A stretch of DNA of 37,918 bases from Myxococcota bacterium (lineage in GTDB: Bacteria > Myxococcota_A > UBA796). The DNA lies in NCBI GenBank assembly GCA_029251165.1, contig JAQXDW010000019.1:1-37918 (forward strand). Direction: 5' to 3'. Of the stretch, positions 15,691-23,501 are shown piece by piece. Each line of letters starts with the position of its first letter. Position 1 is the stretch's first letter. Under the pieces are notes generated by a model. The model did no database searches, was not told the DNA's origin, and worked only from the letters and a program-made list of their open reading frames with translations. The translations under genes and the position numbers were made by a program.

Positions 15691-17247
15691 ATGAGTGCAG
15701 AAGCAGACGTGGTTGTGGTGGGCTTTGGCGGGGCGGGCGCCTGCGCGGCCCTGGAGGCGCGGGCCGAGGGCGCGGAGGTTGTGGTGCTCGACCGGTTCTC
15801 TGGCGGCGGCGCGACCGCGATCAGCGGCGGAGTGGTCTACGCTGGAGGCGGCACCTCGATCCAGCGGGAGGTCGGGATCGAGGACGATCCGTCCGCCATG
15901 TTGGCCTATCTTCGCGCCGAGGTTCAGGGCGTGGTCAGCGAAGAGACGCTGCGAGACTTCTGCGCGCGGAGCGTGGAGAACCTCGACTGGCTCGCGGGCC
16001 ATGGGGTTCCGTTTGAGGCCTCGCTCTGTCCGGTCAAGACCTCTTACCCGACCGATGACTACTACCTCTACTACTCTGGAAACGAGGGCTTCTCGCCGTT
16101 CCGAGAGCTCGCAAGGCCCGCTCCGCGAGGGCACCGGGCGAAGGGAAAGGGACTGCCGGGTCAGAGCTTCTACGCCCCGCTCAAGGCCGCAGCGCTGTCT
16201 GCCGGGGTCACTGCTCGCTGTCACTGCCGGGCCACGCGCCTCATCGAGGAAGGCGGGCGCATCGTCGGGGTGGAGGTCCGCCAGCTCTCCGGGATCTGGG
16301 CGTCCCTGCACGGCCTCCTGGAGCGTCGGGCGATCGCGGTCGTCAACTACCTCCCCGGCCTCGGCAAGCGGCTGCGCCAGTGGGCGGTGGGCATCGAGGA
16401 GAGGCACGGGAGGACCGAACAGATTCGTGCTCGGAAGGGCGTCATCCTCGCTGCCGGGGGCTTCATCTACAATCGAAAGATGGTCCAGGAGCATGCACCG
16501 GACTACCGACGCGGCATGCCGCTGGGGACCGCTGGCTGCAGCGGAGATGGCATCCTGCTCGGCCAGTCCATCGGCGGTGCGGTCGAGCACATGGGGCGGG
16601 TCAGCGCGTGGCGGTTCCTCAACCCGCCCGAGGCGTTCGTGGAGGGCGTGCTGCTGAACCGCCAGGGGGAGCGGTATGTCAACGAGTCGCTGTACGGCGC
16701 GGCGGTCGGCGAGGAGATGGTGGATCGCAACGACGGCGTCGGCATGCTGGTGATCGACCGGGCGCTCAAGGACAAGGCCCGTGGTCAGATCGGTCGGGGC
16801 AAGACCCAGTGGTTTCAGACCGCTCCGACCTGGCTGAACCTGCGCTTCAATTGCCGACAGGCCGACTCCCTCGCGGACGTGGCTCGGATCTGTCGCGCCC
16901 CAGAAGCCGCCGTCACAGCCACCGTCACGGCCTACAACGACGCGATCGAGGCCGGGCAGCCCGATGCCTTCGGCAAGGAGAAGCGCACGAAGCTCTCGGC
17001 GCCGTACTTCGTCATCGACTGCGGCATCAAGAGCAAGACCTGGCCGCTGCCGACCCTGACGCTCGGCGGGCTGACGGTCTCGGAAGCCACGGGCGCGGTT
17101 CAGCGGGCCGACGGCAGTCTCGTCGAGGGTCTGTACGCAGCCGGCCGGACTGCGGTGGGCATCTGCTCTCGCCAGTATGTCAGCGGACTGTCGATTGCCG
17201 ACTGCGTGTACTCCGGACGACGGGCTGGTCGGTCGGTCTCTCGCTGA
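15691..17247 (+). CDS. FAD-dependent 3-ketosteroid dehydrogenase-like flavoprotein (KstD/fumarate reductase family)
   Basis: A 518-residue flavoprotein. ATG 15691 is preferred over the GTG at 15682, which directly abuts the operator. The N-terminal dinucleotide fold reads DVVVVGFGGAGACAALEA (GxGxxG at residues 9-14), followed by GGGATAISGGVVYAGGG. The C-terminal FAD-binding region is GLYAAGRTAVGICSRQYVSGLSIADCVYSGRRAG. This architecture fits the 3-ketosteroid delta1/delta4-dehydrogenase and fumarate-reductase flavoprotein family. The C-terminal motif differs from the usual TYPGPG-type end of characterised KstD, so the position of desaturation is uncertain. In context it would introduce the ring-A double bond that, with 9-alpha-hydroxylation by KshA, opens ring B. 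It has its own KstR-like operator. Confidence 0.78.
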   Translation: MSAEADVVVVGFGGAGACAALEARAEGAEVVVLDRFSGGGATAISGGVVYAGGGTSIQREVGIEDDPSAMLAYLRAEVQGVVSEETLRDFCARSVENLDWLAGHGVPFEASLCPVKTSYPTDDYYLYYSGNEGFSPFRELARPAPRGHRAKGKGLPGQSFYAPLKAAALSAGVTARCHCRATRLIEEGGRIVGVEVRQLSGIWASLHGLLERRAIAVVNYLPGLGKRLRQWAVGIEERHGRTEQIRARKGVILAAGGFIYNRKMVQEHAPDYRRGMPLGTAGCSGDGILLGQSIGGAVEHMGRVSAWRFLNPPEAFVEGVLLNRQGERYVNESLYGAAVGEEMVDRNDGVGMLVIDRALKDKARGQIGRGKTQWFQTAPTWLNLRFNCRQADSLADVARICRAPEAAVTATVTAYNDAIEAGQPDAFGKEKRTKLSAPYFVIDCGIKSKTWPLPTLTLGGLTVSEATGAVQRADGSLVEGLYAAGRTAVGICSRQYVSGLSIADCVYSGRRAGRSVSR

Positions 17248-17306
17248 ATCACCAGCTTCGATGAAGATGTGTTACCGTTTGGTCTGCCCAGAATTCGGAG
17301 TCATCC

Positions 17307-18005
17307 ATGCAGATCGAGCTGGAGTCCAGGCCATCCTTTGGGATGGCGGTGGTCACCCTTCAGTCCGGCGAAGAGATCACCGCAGAGAGCGGAGCGATGG
17401 TCGCCATGAGCCCTCAGGTGTCTGTCGACACCACCTTCAACGGCACCGGAAGCGGTGGCCTGATGGACTTCCTCCAGGCGGCATTTGTCGGCCTCGTGCG
17501 GAAGTTTCTCGCTGGCGAGACCATGTTCGTCAACACCTTCAAGGCCACCGGAGCCGACCAGCAGGTCATGCTCGCGCCGGCGATGTCGGGTGATGTGGTC
17601 TCGATCAGCCTCGACGGGCAGCGCGAGATCACGGTGCAGGCGGGCTCCTACCTTGCCTCGACAAAGGGCATCAAGGAGGACCTCATCTGGGGCGGCTTCT
17701 CGATGCTGTTTTCTGGAGAGGGTGCCTTCTTTCTGAAGTGCAGCGGCTCTGGCGAGCTGATCATCAACAGCTACGGTGCGATCGAGAAGGTCGAGGTCGA
17801 CGGCTCATACCGCGTCGACACCGGTCACGTCGTTGCCTTCGAGGGGGACCTCCGCTACGCCATCAAGAAGGCCGGCGGCTGGACGGCCTCGGTGCTGTCA
17901 GGCGAGGGCCTGGTGCTGGAGTTCACCGGCAAGGGCACCGTCTGGCTCCAGACCCGCAACCTCTCAGCCCTCGTCGGCTGGATCTCCCCGCACCTGCCTT
18001 CTTAG
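17307..18005 (+). CDS. AIM24-family protein, copy 1 of 3
   Basis: A 232-residue AIM24-type beta-rich protein, soluble and without signal peptide or membrane helix. Family signatures are ITAESGAMVAM at ~26-36, a Gly-rich connector followed by VRKFLAGETMFVNTF, the core FSGEGAFFLKCSGSGELIINSYGAI, VDTGHVVAFEGDL, and the closing GKGTVWLQTRN. The start has AATTCGGAG upstream as a weak ribosome site. It is the most divergent of three consecutive paralogues and lies 59 bp after the KstD-like gene in the same direction, so it may be read from the same KstR-like promoter. The biochemical role of bacterial AIM24 proteins is not established; the yeast namesake is a mitochondrial inner-membrane organiser. 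Confidence 0.88.
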   Translation: MQIELESRPSFGMAVVTLQSGEEITAESGAMVAMSPQVSVDTTFNGTGSGGLMDFLQAAFVGLVRKFLAGETMFVNTFKATGADQQVMLAPAMSGDVVSISLDGQREITVQAGSYLASTKGIKEDLIWGGFSMLFSGEGAFFLKCSGSGELIINSYGAIEKVEVDGSYRVDTGHVVAFEGDLRYAIKKAGGWTASVLSGEGLVLEFTGKGTVWLQTRNLSALVGWISPHLPS

Positions 18006-18014
18006 GAGCACGCC

Positions 18015-18707
18015 ATGAAATTTGAGATCCACCACCGGCCCTCCTACGCGCTGGCTGTCGTCGATCTGGAGGTCGGAGAGACCGTGGTCGCCGAGGGCGG
18101 TGCCCTGGTCAGCCGGGATGCCTCCATCTCCATGGAGACCCGAGCGGGTGCGGAGAAGGGCGGCGGCATGATGAAGGGCCTGATGAGCGGCCTGAAGCGC
18201 ATGGTTGCTGGCGAGAGCTTCTTCCAGAACCGGTTCACCGCCTCTGCCCCCGGCCACGTCACCTTCGCGCCCACCCACGTCGGCGACATCGCGGTCTACG
18301 AGCTGGCCGCTGCCGACGACCTCTACCTCCAGTCCACCGCGTTCCTCTGCTCGGCAGACGGCATCAAGGTCGACACCAAGTGGGGCGGGGCGAAGACCTT
18401 CTTCGGCGGCGAGGGGCTGATCATGCTCAAGGCCACCGGCCAGGGTCCGATCGCGTTCAACGCCTTCGGCGGCATCAAGGTCGTCGATGTCGACGGCACG
18501 TTCACCGTCGATACCGGTCACATCGTCGCCTTCGAGTCTTCGCTGACCTTCTCCGTCAAGAGGTTCGGCGGCGGCTGGAAGCAGTTCATCTTTGGCGGCG
18601 AGGGACTCGTCTGCACCTTCTCGGGCACGGGGCGCCTCTGGCTCCAGACCCGCAACCCTCAGGAATTCGGCAAGACCATTGGTCCCAAACTGCCGATGCG
18701 GGACTGA
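18015..18707 (+). CDS. AIM24-family protein, copy 2 of 3
   Basis: A 230-residue paralogue starting at ATG 18015, nine bases after the previous stop and preceded by TAGGAG. It has the same order of motifs: VVAEGGALVSRD, a Gly/Met-rich connector (EKGGGMMKGLMSGLKRM), AGESFFQNRF, KWGGAKTFFGGEGLIMLK, VDTGHIVAFE, GEGLVCTFSGTGRLWLQTRN. The 50 bp at 18378-18427 differ from 19051-19100 in copy 3 at only three positions, so copies 2 and 3 are the closer pair and arose by duplication or gene conversion. Probably one transcript with copies 1 and 3, perhaps forming a hetero-oligomer. Function unknown. Confidence 0.88.
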   Translation: MKFEIHHRPSYALAVVDLEVGETVVAEGGALVSRDASISMETRAGAEKGGGMMKGLMSGLKRMVAGESFFQNRFTASAPGHVTFAPTHVGDIAVYELAAADDLYLQSTAFLCSADGIKVDTKWGGAKTFFGGEGLIMLKATGQGPIAFNAFGGIKVVDVDGTFTVDTGHIVAFESSLTFSVKRFGGGWKQFIFGGEGLVCTFSGTGRLWLQTRNPQEFGKTIGPKLPMRD

Positions 18708-18711
18708 GACC

Positions 18712-19389
18712 ATGAAGCACGAGATCAAGAACAAGCCCGACTACGCCTCCCTCCATGTCGTCCTCGACACCGGCGAGCAGGTCATCACCGAGTCGGGCGC
18801 GATGATGGGCATGTCCACCGGGCTGGAGATGAAGTCCAACATGCAGGGCGGCCTGATGGCGGCAGCAAAGCGTGCCATCGGCGGCGAGAGCATCTTCCTC
18901 AACACCTACACCGCCACTGCCGACAGCCAGCGACTCGACGTCGCGCCGGCCGCTCCCGGCGACATGGTGCACATCCCGATGACCGGCAAGTCGGTCATGG
19001 TCCAGAAGGGCTCGTACTGCGCCTCGACTCCGGGGGTCAGCGTCAGCGCCAAGTGGGGCGGAGCGAAGACTTTCTTCGGCGGCGAGGGCCTGATCATGCT
19101 GCGATGCGACGGTCAGGGTGAGCTGTGGGTCTCCTCGTATGGCGCCATCCACGCCGTGCAGGTCGACGGCAGCTACACCGTCGACACCGGTCACATCGTG
19201 GCCTTTGAGGAAGGGCTGCAATTCAGCGTGCGTCCGGAGGGCTCGATGAAGAGCCTGTTCTTCTCCAGCGAGGGGCTGGTGTGCGAATTCTCCGGGAAGG
19301 GCACGCTGTGGTTCCAGACCCGCAACGCTGATGCGCTGGCGAGCTTCCTGCACCCGTTCCGTCGGGTGAAGCCGAAGAAGAGCAGCTGA
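18712..19389 (+). CDS. AIM24-family protein, copy 3 of 3
   Basis: A 225-residue paralogue. ATG 18712 is chosen because the encoded start (MKHEIKNKPDYASLHV) aligns with copies 1 and 2, and the gene begins four bases after the stop of copy 2; the upstream open frame is only a shadow of copy 2. Motifs are VITESGAMMGMS, a connector MQGGLMAAAKRAIGGESIFLNTYTA, KWGGAKTFFGGEGLIMLR, VDTGHIVAFEEGL, GKGTLWFQTRN. It ends in a short basic tail (RVKPKKSS). It is the last gene before a hairpin and the convergent hsaD operon. Function unknown. Confidence 0.88.
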   Translation: MKHEIKNKPDYASLHVVLDTGEQVITESGAMMGMSTGLEMKSNMQGGLMAAAKRAIGGESIFLNTYTATADSQRLDVAPAAPGDMVHIPMTGKSVMVQKGSYCASTPGVSVSAKWGGAKTFFGGEGLIMLRCDGQGELWVSSYGAIHAVQVDGSYTVDTGHIVAFEEGLQFSVRPEGSMKSLFFSSEGLVCEFSGKGTLWFQTRNADALASFLHPFRRVKPKKSS

Positions 19390-19405
19390 GGCCTACAGCA
19401 CGCTG

Positions 19406-19434
19406 GGCGAGCCGCTGAGTCGCGGTGGCTCGCC
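19406..19434. terminator. Hairpin between convergent AIM24 and hsaD genes
   Basis: GGCGAGCC and GGCTCGCC form a perfect 8-bp stem around a 13-nt loop that can extend a little further inward. It lies between two converging transcription units (stops at 19389 and 19449). No T-run follows on either side, so intrinsic termination is uncertain. Confidence 0.45.
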
Positions 19435-19448
19435 GCTGGATGTGCCGG

Positions 19449-20276
19449 CTACCGCCCCTCGTCGAGGAAGCCTGCCACCGCCTTGTTGAACAGCGCCGGG
19501 TGCTCCACCATCACCCAGTGTCCGCAGCGAGACAGCAGGGTCACCCGGGCATCCGGGCACTGACCAGCGACCTTCGGCGCACCGGAGGGCGGGCAGAACT
19601 GGTCGTCCATACCCCAGAAGCCGAGCACCGGGCAGGTGATCTTCGACAGCTCACCGGACTGGTCGGGGATGCGCATCGTCTTGAAGACCCCGATGGGCTG
19701 GGTCAGGGCGATCTGAAGCCGGGCATCGATCACGGCATCGGAGATGTCGGCGGGGTTGTACAGCTGAAGCTCGAACACCTTGGCCATGCCCGCCCGGGTG
19801 ATGCCCTCGGGACCGTAGATGCAGCGCAGCATCCGGCGGATCCCGCGCATGTTCATGTAGACCTCGCGCTCTTCGAGGCCGCCGGGTGCCATCAGGATGA
19901 GGCGGCTCACCCGCTCCGGTGCGCGCAGCGCGGCCCGGATCGCCATCGCTCCGCCCATCGAATTGCCGACCAGGGCGCACGATGTGATGCCGAGTGCGTC
20001 GAGCATGCCGAGGAGGTGATCGACGAAGAAGTCGAGGGTGTACTGCGCATCAGCGGGCTTGTCGGAGCGCCCGTAGCCGATGGAGTCCGGCATGATCGCC
20101 CGATAGCCACGGTCTGCGAGGAACGCGGCGTTGGCGGAGAAGTTGCTGTACCCGCTGGCGCCGGGACCAGAGCCGTGGATGAAGACGACCGGGGGGCCAT
20201 CTGCTGGTCCGACAGCGTGGTAGTGGATCCGGTGCTCGCCGACCTGGGCGAAGGAGCCTTCGGGAAGGGCGCTCAT
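19449..20276 (-). CDS. hsaD: HsaD-like meta-cleavage product hydrolase
   Basis: A 275-residue alpha/beta-hydrolase of the meta-cleavage product group (HsaD, BphD). It shows the oxyanion segment HGSGPGASGYSNF at ~35-46, nucleophile Ser106 in GNSMGG, the acid Asp224/225 in WGMDDQF and His253 in CGHWVMVEHP. In steroid catabolism HsaD hydrolyses 4,9-DSHA, the ring-A meta-cleavage product made by HsaC, to HIP (the C/D-ring propionate) and 2-hydroxyhexa-2,4-dienoate. The start ATG 20276 overlaps the hsaC stop in an ATGA, which fits sequential steps and co-translation. Biphenyl-type substrates are an alternative for this fold, but the neighbours point to steroids. Confidence 0.9.
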   Translation of the reverse strand: MSALPEGSFAQVGEHRIHYHAVGPADGPPVVFIHGSGPGASGYSNFSANAAFLADRGYRAIMPDSIGYGRSDKPADAQYTLDFFVDHLLGMLDALGITSCALVGNSMGGAMAIRAALRAPERVSRLILMAPGGLEEREVYMNMRGIRRMLRCIYGPEGITRAGMAKVFELQLYNPADISDAVIDARLQIALTQPIGVFKTMRIPDQSGELSKITCPVLGFWGMDDQFCPPSGAPKVAGQCPDARVTLLSRCGHWVMVEHPALFNKAVAGFLDEGR

Positions 20277-21172
20277 TTCTTTCTCCGGGGCGCGACGACG
20301 GCCGGCGGGTGATGCCCCCAGTCGCTGATGCGATCGTAGGTGGTGGTGGACCAGTCGGTGCCGTCGATCAGCCGCCCTCCCCAGCCAAACTCGAACTGAA
20401 ACTGCGAGGGCGTGAGGGCATAGAAGGAGAGCATGCGATCGTTGGGGTGTCTACCCAGCGTCTGCATGATCGGCACCCGCGCTTGGATCGCCCGGTCGTA
20501 TGCCTTGCCGACGTCTTCCAGCTCACCGACCTCCATCATGAAGTGGTGCAGCCGCTTTCGCTGAGGCCCGCCGAAGGCGAGGGTGTGGTGACGGCTGGGC
20601 GCGCTGCCATCGGAGGGGGCGTGGAAGAACGACAGGTTGACCGGGTGGCCGTAGAACTCACAGACGATGTGGTCGGAGAGCCGGAAGCCGAGCAGCTCGA
20701 CGTAGAACCGCCAGGATGCATCCCGGTCGGTGCTGGAGAGCACGATGTGGCCCAGTCCGAGCGCATCGGCCACGAACCCGGAGGGGACCACGGGGGAGGT
20801 GAACGCCTCCTCCGACAGCGTCGGTCCGAAGAACAGCTCAGTGGGCACGCCGTCGGGGTCTGTGCAGCGAAGGAGGCGGGTGACCCGTCGTGCCTTCGCG
20901 AGCGCGGCGTCTTCGGTGACGGTGATGCCAGCGGCGGTGAGGCGGTCGACGACAGCAGACAGGCCGGCTGCGTTGCCGCAGTCCCAGCCCATGTGCACGA
21001 GATCATCGCCGCCCGGGACGATGTGAAAGCGCTCGGCGTGGCCGTCCATCCGAAGCGAGAAGCCACCATCCGGCAGCGTGCGGGCCCGTGACAGTCCGAG
21101 GACGCCAGTCGCGAAGCCCTCCCAGGCGGCCAGATCTGACACGCCGAAGCCGAGGTATCCGAGGGTGGGCAT
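20273..21172 (-). CDS. hsaC: HsaC-like extradiol ring-cleavage dioxygenase
   Basis: A 299-residue two-domain vicinal-oxygen-chelate dioxygenase. ATG 21172 is chosen: it gives the usual type I extradiol N-terminus (LGYLGFGVSDLAAWEGFA) and lies eight bases after the hsaA stop. The Fe(II) ligands are visible at His142 (GLGHIVL), His210 (RLHHFMMEV) and Glu261 (FQFEFGWGG), almost the positions in BphC. HsaC opens the catecholic ring A of 3,4-DHSA between C4 and C5 to give 4,9-DSHA, the HsaD substrate. It is the third gene of a four-gene minus-strand operon led by a KstR-like operator pair. Confidence 0.92.
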   Translation of the reverse strand: MPTLGYLGFGVSDLAAWEGFATGVLGLSRARTLPDGGFSLRMDGHAERFHIVPGGDDLVHMGWDCGNAAGLSAVVDRLTAAGITVTEDAALAKARRVTRLLRCTDPDGVPTELFFGPTLSEEAFTSPVVPSGFVADALGLGHIVLSSTDRDASWRFYVELLGFRLSDHIVCEFYGHPVNLSFFHAPSDGSAPSRHHTLAFGGPQRKRLHHFMMEVGELEDVGKAYDRAIQARVPIMQTLGRHPNDRMLSFYALTPSQFQFEFGWGGRLIDGTDWSTTTYDRISDWGHHPPAVVAPRRKK

Positions 21173-21180
21173 CGTTCTCC

Positions 21181-22374
21181 CTAGATGAAGTAGTCCGTGC
21201 TGCGCTGGCCGAACCGAACCCGCCCGAGGTTGTTGCCCGGAGACTCCAGGTTGTTGGCGTAGTGTGCGGCGGCGGCGTGGACGTCCTGGAAGTAGACCTG
21301 CAGCGGAGAGTTGAGGAAGATCGCGCTGCTTCCGGCATTGGTGAAGAGATCCCGGACCACTGCTGCGCACTCTCGGGCGGCTGCGGCGGAGTCGTAGCGG
21401 TACTGCACCCGGTCGGCGATGGAGATCTTCTCGCCCGCCCGCGCTGCGGCCATCATCTGCTCAAAGTTGTGCTCCAGGACGAGCCACGTGGTTCGGATCT
21501 TTGCGGCGGCTGCGGCAGCAGCCTGCTGTGCGCTGGGGCTCTCCTTGCTCTTCTTGCCGCTCGCCCGGCTGATCTTCTCCTTGCAGATCGTCTCGTAGGC
21601 GCTCAGTGCACCCCGAGCCATGCCGATGGCTGAGCTGGAGACGGAGCGCACGAAGATCTGTCCGAACGGCACGCGGAACAGGGGCGCGGTGTTGATGGCG
21701 TTGCCGGGGGAGCTGCACATGAAGCCATCGGCAAACCGGTGGGTGTGGGCCTCGGGGATGAAGGCATCCTTGACCACGACGTCCTTGCTGCCGGTGCCGC
21801 GAAGACCGGCGACGTGCCAGGTGTCGAGGAGCTCGTAGTCCGCGCGCGGAACCAGGAAGGTGCGCATGTCGGGCGGCTTGCCCGCTTCGGTGGGCGCGAA
21901 GGCGCCGAGGAAGACCCACTGGCAGTGGTCTGAGCCGCTGGAGAAGCCCCACCGTCCGCTCAGTCGATAGCCGCCCTCTGCTGCCGTGACCTTGCCGACC
22001 GGCATGTACGACGACGAGATGAGCACCGAGGTGTCTTCTCCCCAGACCGCTTCCTGAGCGGCCTCCGGGAACAGCGCGAGCTGCCAGGAGTGGACGGCGA
22101 TGACCCCCAGGCACCATGCCGTCGACGGGCAGGCGGCGGCGATGATGGTCTGGACGGTGAAGAAGACCTGCGGGTCCATCTCAAAGCCGCCGTAGCGGGC
22201 CGGCTGGAGGATGCGGAAGAAGCCCGCTTCCTGGAAGTCGGCGATGGTCTCCTTGGAGAGGCAGCGTGCGGCGTTGGTGGCCGGAGCACGCGCCTTGAGG
22301 ACGGGGGCGATGGCGTGGGCACGCTGGACGATCTCTTCAGGCGTGATCGTGGCGTGGGTGTGGTCCTCGTTCAT
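21181..22374 (-). CDS. hsaA: HsaA-like flavin-dependent 3-HSA hydroxylase, oxygenase subunit
   Basis: A 397-residue protein of the acyl-CoA-dehydrogenase-fold monooxygenases. It has the HsaA-type segments GRWGFSSGSDHCQWVFLGA (~140-158), WHVAGLRGTGSKDVVVKDAFIP and the C-terminal LQVYFQDVHAAAAHY. HsaA uses reduced flavin from a separate reductase (HsaB) to hydroxylate the phenolic ring of 3-HSA to the catechol 3,4-DHSA, which HsaC then cleaves. No HsaB-like reductase is in the window. A Lys/Ser/Ala-rich stretch (ASGKKSKESPSAQQAAAAAAA) in the helical domain is notable. ATG 22374 is 33 bp after the amidohydrolase stop, with GGGAG upstream. Confidence 0.9.
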   Translation of the reverse strand: MNEDHTHATITPEEIVQRAHAIAPVLKARAPATNAARCLSKETIADFQEAGFFRILQPARYGGFEMDPQVFFTVQTIIAAACPSTAWCLGVIAVHSWQLALFPEAAQEAVWGEDTSVLISSSYMPVGKVTAAEGGYRLSGRWGFSSGSDHCQWVFLGAFAPTEAGKPPDMRTFLVPRADYELLDTWHVAGLRGTGSKDVVVKDAFIPEAHTHRFADGFMCSSPGNAINTAPLFRVPFGQIFVRSVSSSAIGMARGALSAYETICKEKISRASGKKSKESPSAQQAAAAAAAKIRTTWLVLEHNFEQMMAAARAGEKISIADRVQYRYDSAAAARECAAVVRDLFTNAGSSAIFLNSPLQVYFQDVHAAAAHYANNLESPGNNLGRVRFGQRSTDYFI

Positions 22375-22407
22375 GGGGGCTCCCGTGTGGACTCCGCTCA
22401 GTATGGC

Positions 22408-23277
22408 TCAGGTCAGCGCGAAGACGGCGCGCGCGTTGTCGCGGAGGAACAGCGGCCAGACCTGGTCGGAGAAAGGGACTGTGGGCAGCTCGGAGAAGAT
22501 CCGCTCCAGTGACAATCCCATAGGAAAGTATCCGGCGTACATGATCTTTCGTCTACCGCGACTATTGGCGTAGTCAATGATCGCCTTGGGATAGTACTTT
22601 GGCGCAAATCCCGAGGTCATGTAGTAGAGGTTCTTGTACTTGAGCATCAGCTTGACCGCGAGCTCTTCCCATGGCTCAGCTCCGTGCCGGATGACGAACT
22701 TCAGCTCTGGAAAGAACCAGCAGACCTCATCGATCAGCTCGACCTTCTGAGGCGCCATGGGCAGCCGAGGTCCGGGCACGCCAGCACACATGCAGATGGG
22801 GATGTCCAGCTCTACGCACTTGGCGTAGATCGGGTACCACTTCTTGTCGTTGATCGGGACCTGCGGGCAGAGACCCGATGGGAAGCCCGTGACGGCCTTG
22901 AGGTTGTGGTCCCGGTGCAGGCGCGCGATCGTGCGGACCTCGTCCATCCCGTTGTTGGGGTTGGCCCCGTAGCTGGCGAAGAAGCGGTCGGGGTAGCGGC
23001 GGATGGCATCGGCGTTGGTGCCGGCGGGACCGTCGATGCCGAGCATCGCGCTGCCGATGTTGTGCTGATCCATCAGCTGCACGGTGTAGGCGATGTAGTC
23101 GTCCTGACGCCCGGCATCGGGGACGTTCCGGAACATGTACTCCACGGGTATCTTGGAGAAATTCCGGCTGTCCTCGTCGAGGAACATCGGCATCATGAAC
23201 TCGTACCAGCTCCGGTTGTCCGAGCCGGGGATGTTCATCATCAGGTCGATGACGGGAACATCGGCGGGCATGCCCAT
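22408..23277 (-). CDS. Amidohydrolase_2-family protein with degenerate metal site
   Basis: A 289-residue protein with the overall layout of the amidohydrolase_2 TIM barrel: N-terminal DLMMNIPG, central GLCPQVPINDKKWYPIYAKCVELDIPICMCAGVPGP, RHGAEPWEELAVKLM, and C-terminal RRKIMYAGYFPMGLSLERI followed by LFLRDNARAVF. Expected metal ligands are not seen. The N-terminal Asp-x-His is Asp-Leu-Met-Met, the His at the end of the PxxxHxG strand is Cys, and the late SD(x)P Asp is replaced in YAGYFP. It may therefore be non-catalytic, use another mechanism or act as a partner subunit. It is the first gene of the hsaACD operon, directly behind the double operator, with GGAGAGG as ribosome site before ATG 23277. 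Its step in steroid breakdown is unknown. Confidence 0.78.
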   Translation of the reverse strand: MGMPADVPVIDLMMNIPGSDNRSWYEFMMPMFLDEDSRNFSKIPVEYMFRNVPDAGRQDDYIAYTVQLMDQHNIGSAMLGIDGPAGTNADAIRRYPDRFFASYGANPNNGMDEVRTIARLHRDHNLKAVTGFPSGLCPQVPINDKKWYPIYAKCVELDIPICMCAGVPGPRLPMAPQKVELIDEVCWFFPELKFVIRHGAEPWEELAVKLMLKYKNLYYMTSGFAPKYYPKAIIDYANSRGRRKIMYAGYFPMGLSLERIFSELPTVPFSDQVWPLFLRDNARAVFALT

Positions 23278-23298
23278 GACGGAGCCTCTCCGTAGAAG

Positions 23299-23312
23299 TG
23301 AAACACGTTCTA
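23299..23312. promoter_or_regulatory. KstR-like operator (proximal of a pair), hsaACD operon
   Basis: TGAAACACGTTCTA fits TnnAACnnGTTnnA. Its centre is 17 bp from that of a second operator at 23316. It covers the expected transcription start of the minus-strand operon, 22 bp upstream of ATG 23277. Confidence 0.78.
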
Positions 23313-23317
23313 TTATA
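23312..23317 (-). promoter_or_regulatory. -10 element TATAAT between the two operators
   Basis: On the minus strand a perfect TATAAT bridges the paired operators. Transcription would start near 23305, giving a leader of about 28 nt to ATG 23277. No good -35 is visible at 17 bp spacing. Repressor bound to either operator would cover this element or its start point. Confidence 0.6.
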
Positions 23318-23329
23318 GAACACGTTCTA
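23316..23329. promoter_or_regulatory. KstR-like operator (distal of a pair), hsaACD operon
   Basis: TAGAACACGTTCTA is nearly self-complementary (outer TAGAAC/GTTCTA perfect) and fits TnnAACnnGTTnnA. Three bases separate it from the proximal copy. Confidence 0.8.
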
Positions 23330-23464
23330 ATCGTATGGGGTGTGTGTGGGCTTTGTTTTCCAGCCCGGTCACCTGAAGGTCTTGCCGATCTGCAGCGCGA
23401 CGGTCCAGAAAAGGCACTGGGTGCTCAAGGCCTGGAAGACGCTCGGACCTCCGCTGCGCTAAAA

Positions 23465-23478
23465 TAGAACGTGTTCTA
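23465..23478. promoter_or_regulatory. KstR-like operator, kshA
   Basis: TAGAACGTGTTCTA, with perfect outer half-sites, lies 24 bp before ATG 23502. It is 135 bp from the operator pair that serves the divergent operon, so each direction has its own control site. Confidence 0.8.
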
Positions 23479-23501
23479 ATTGTATCGATACGGAGGATCC
23501 C

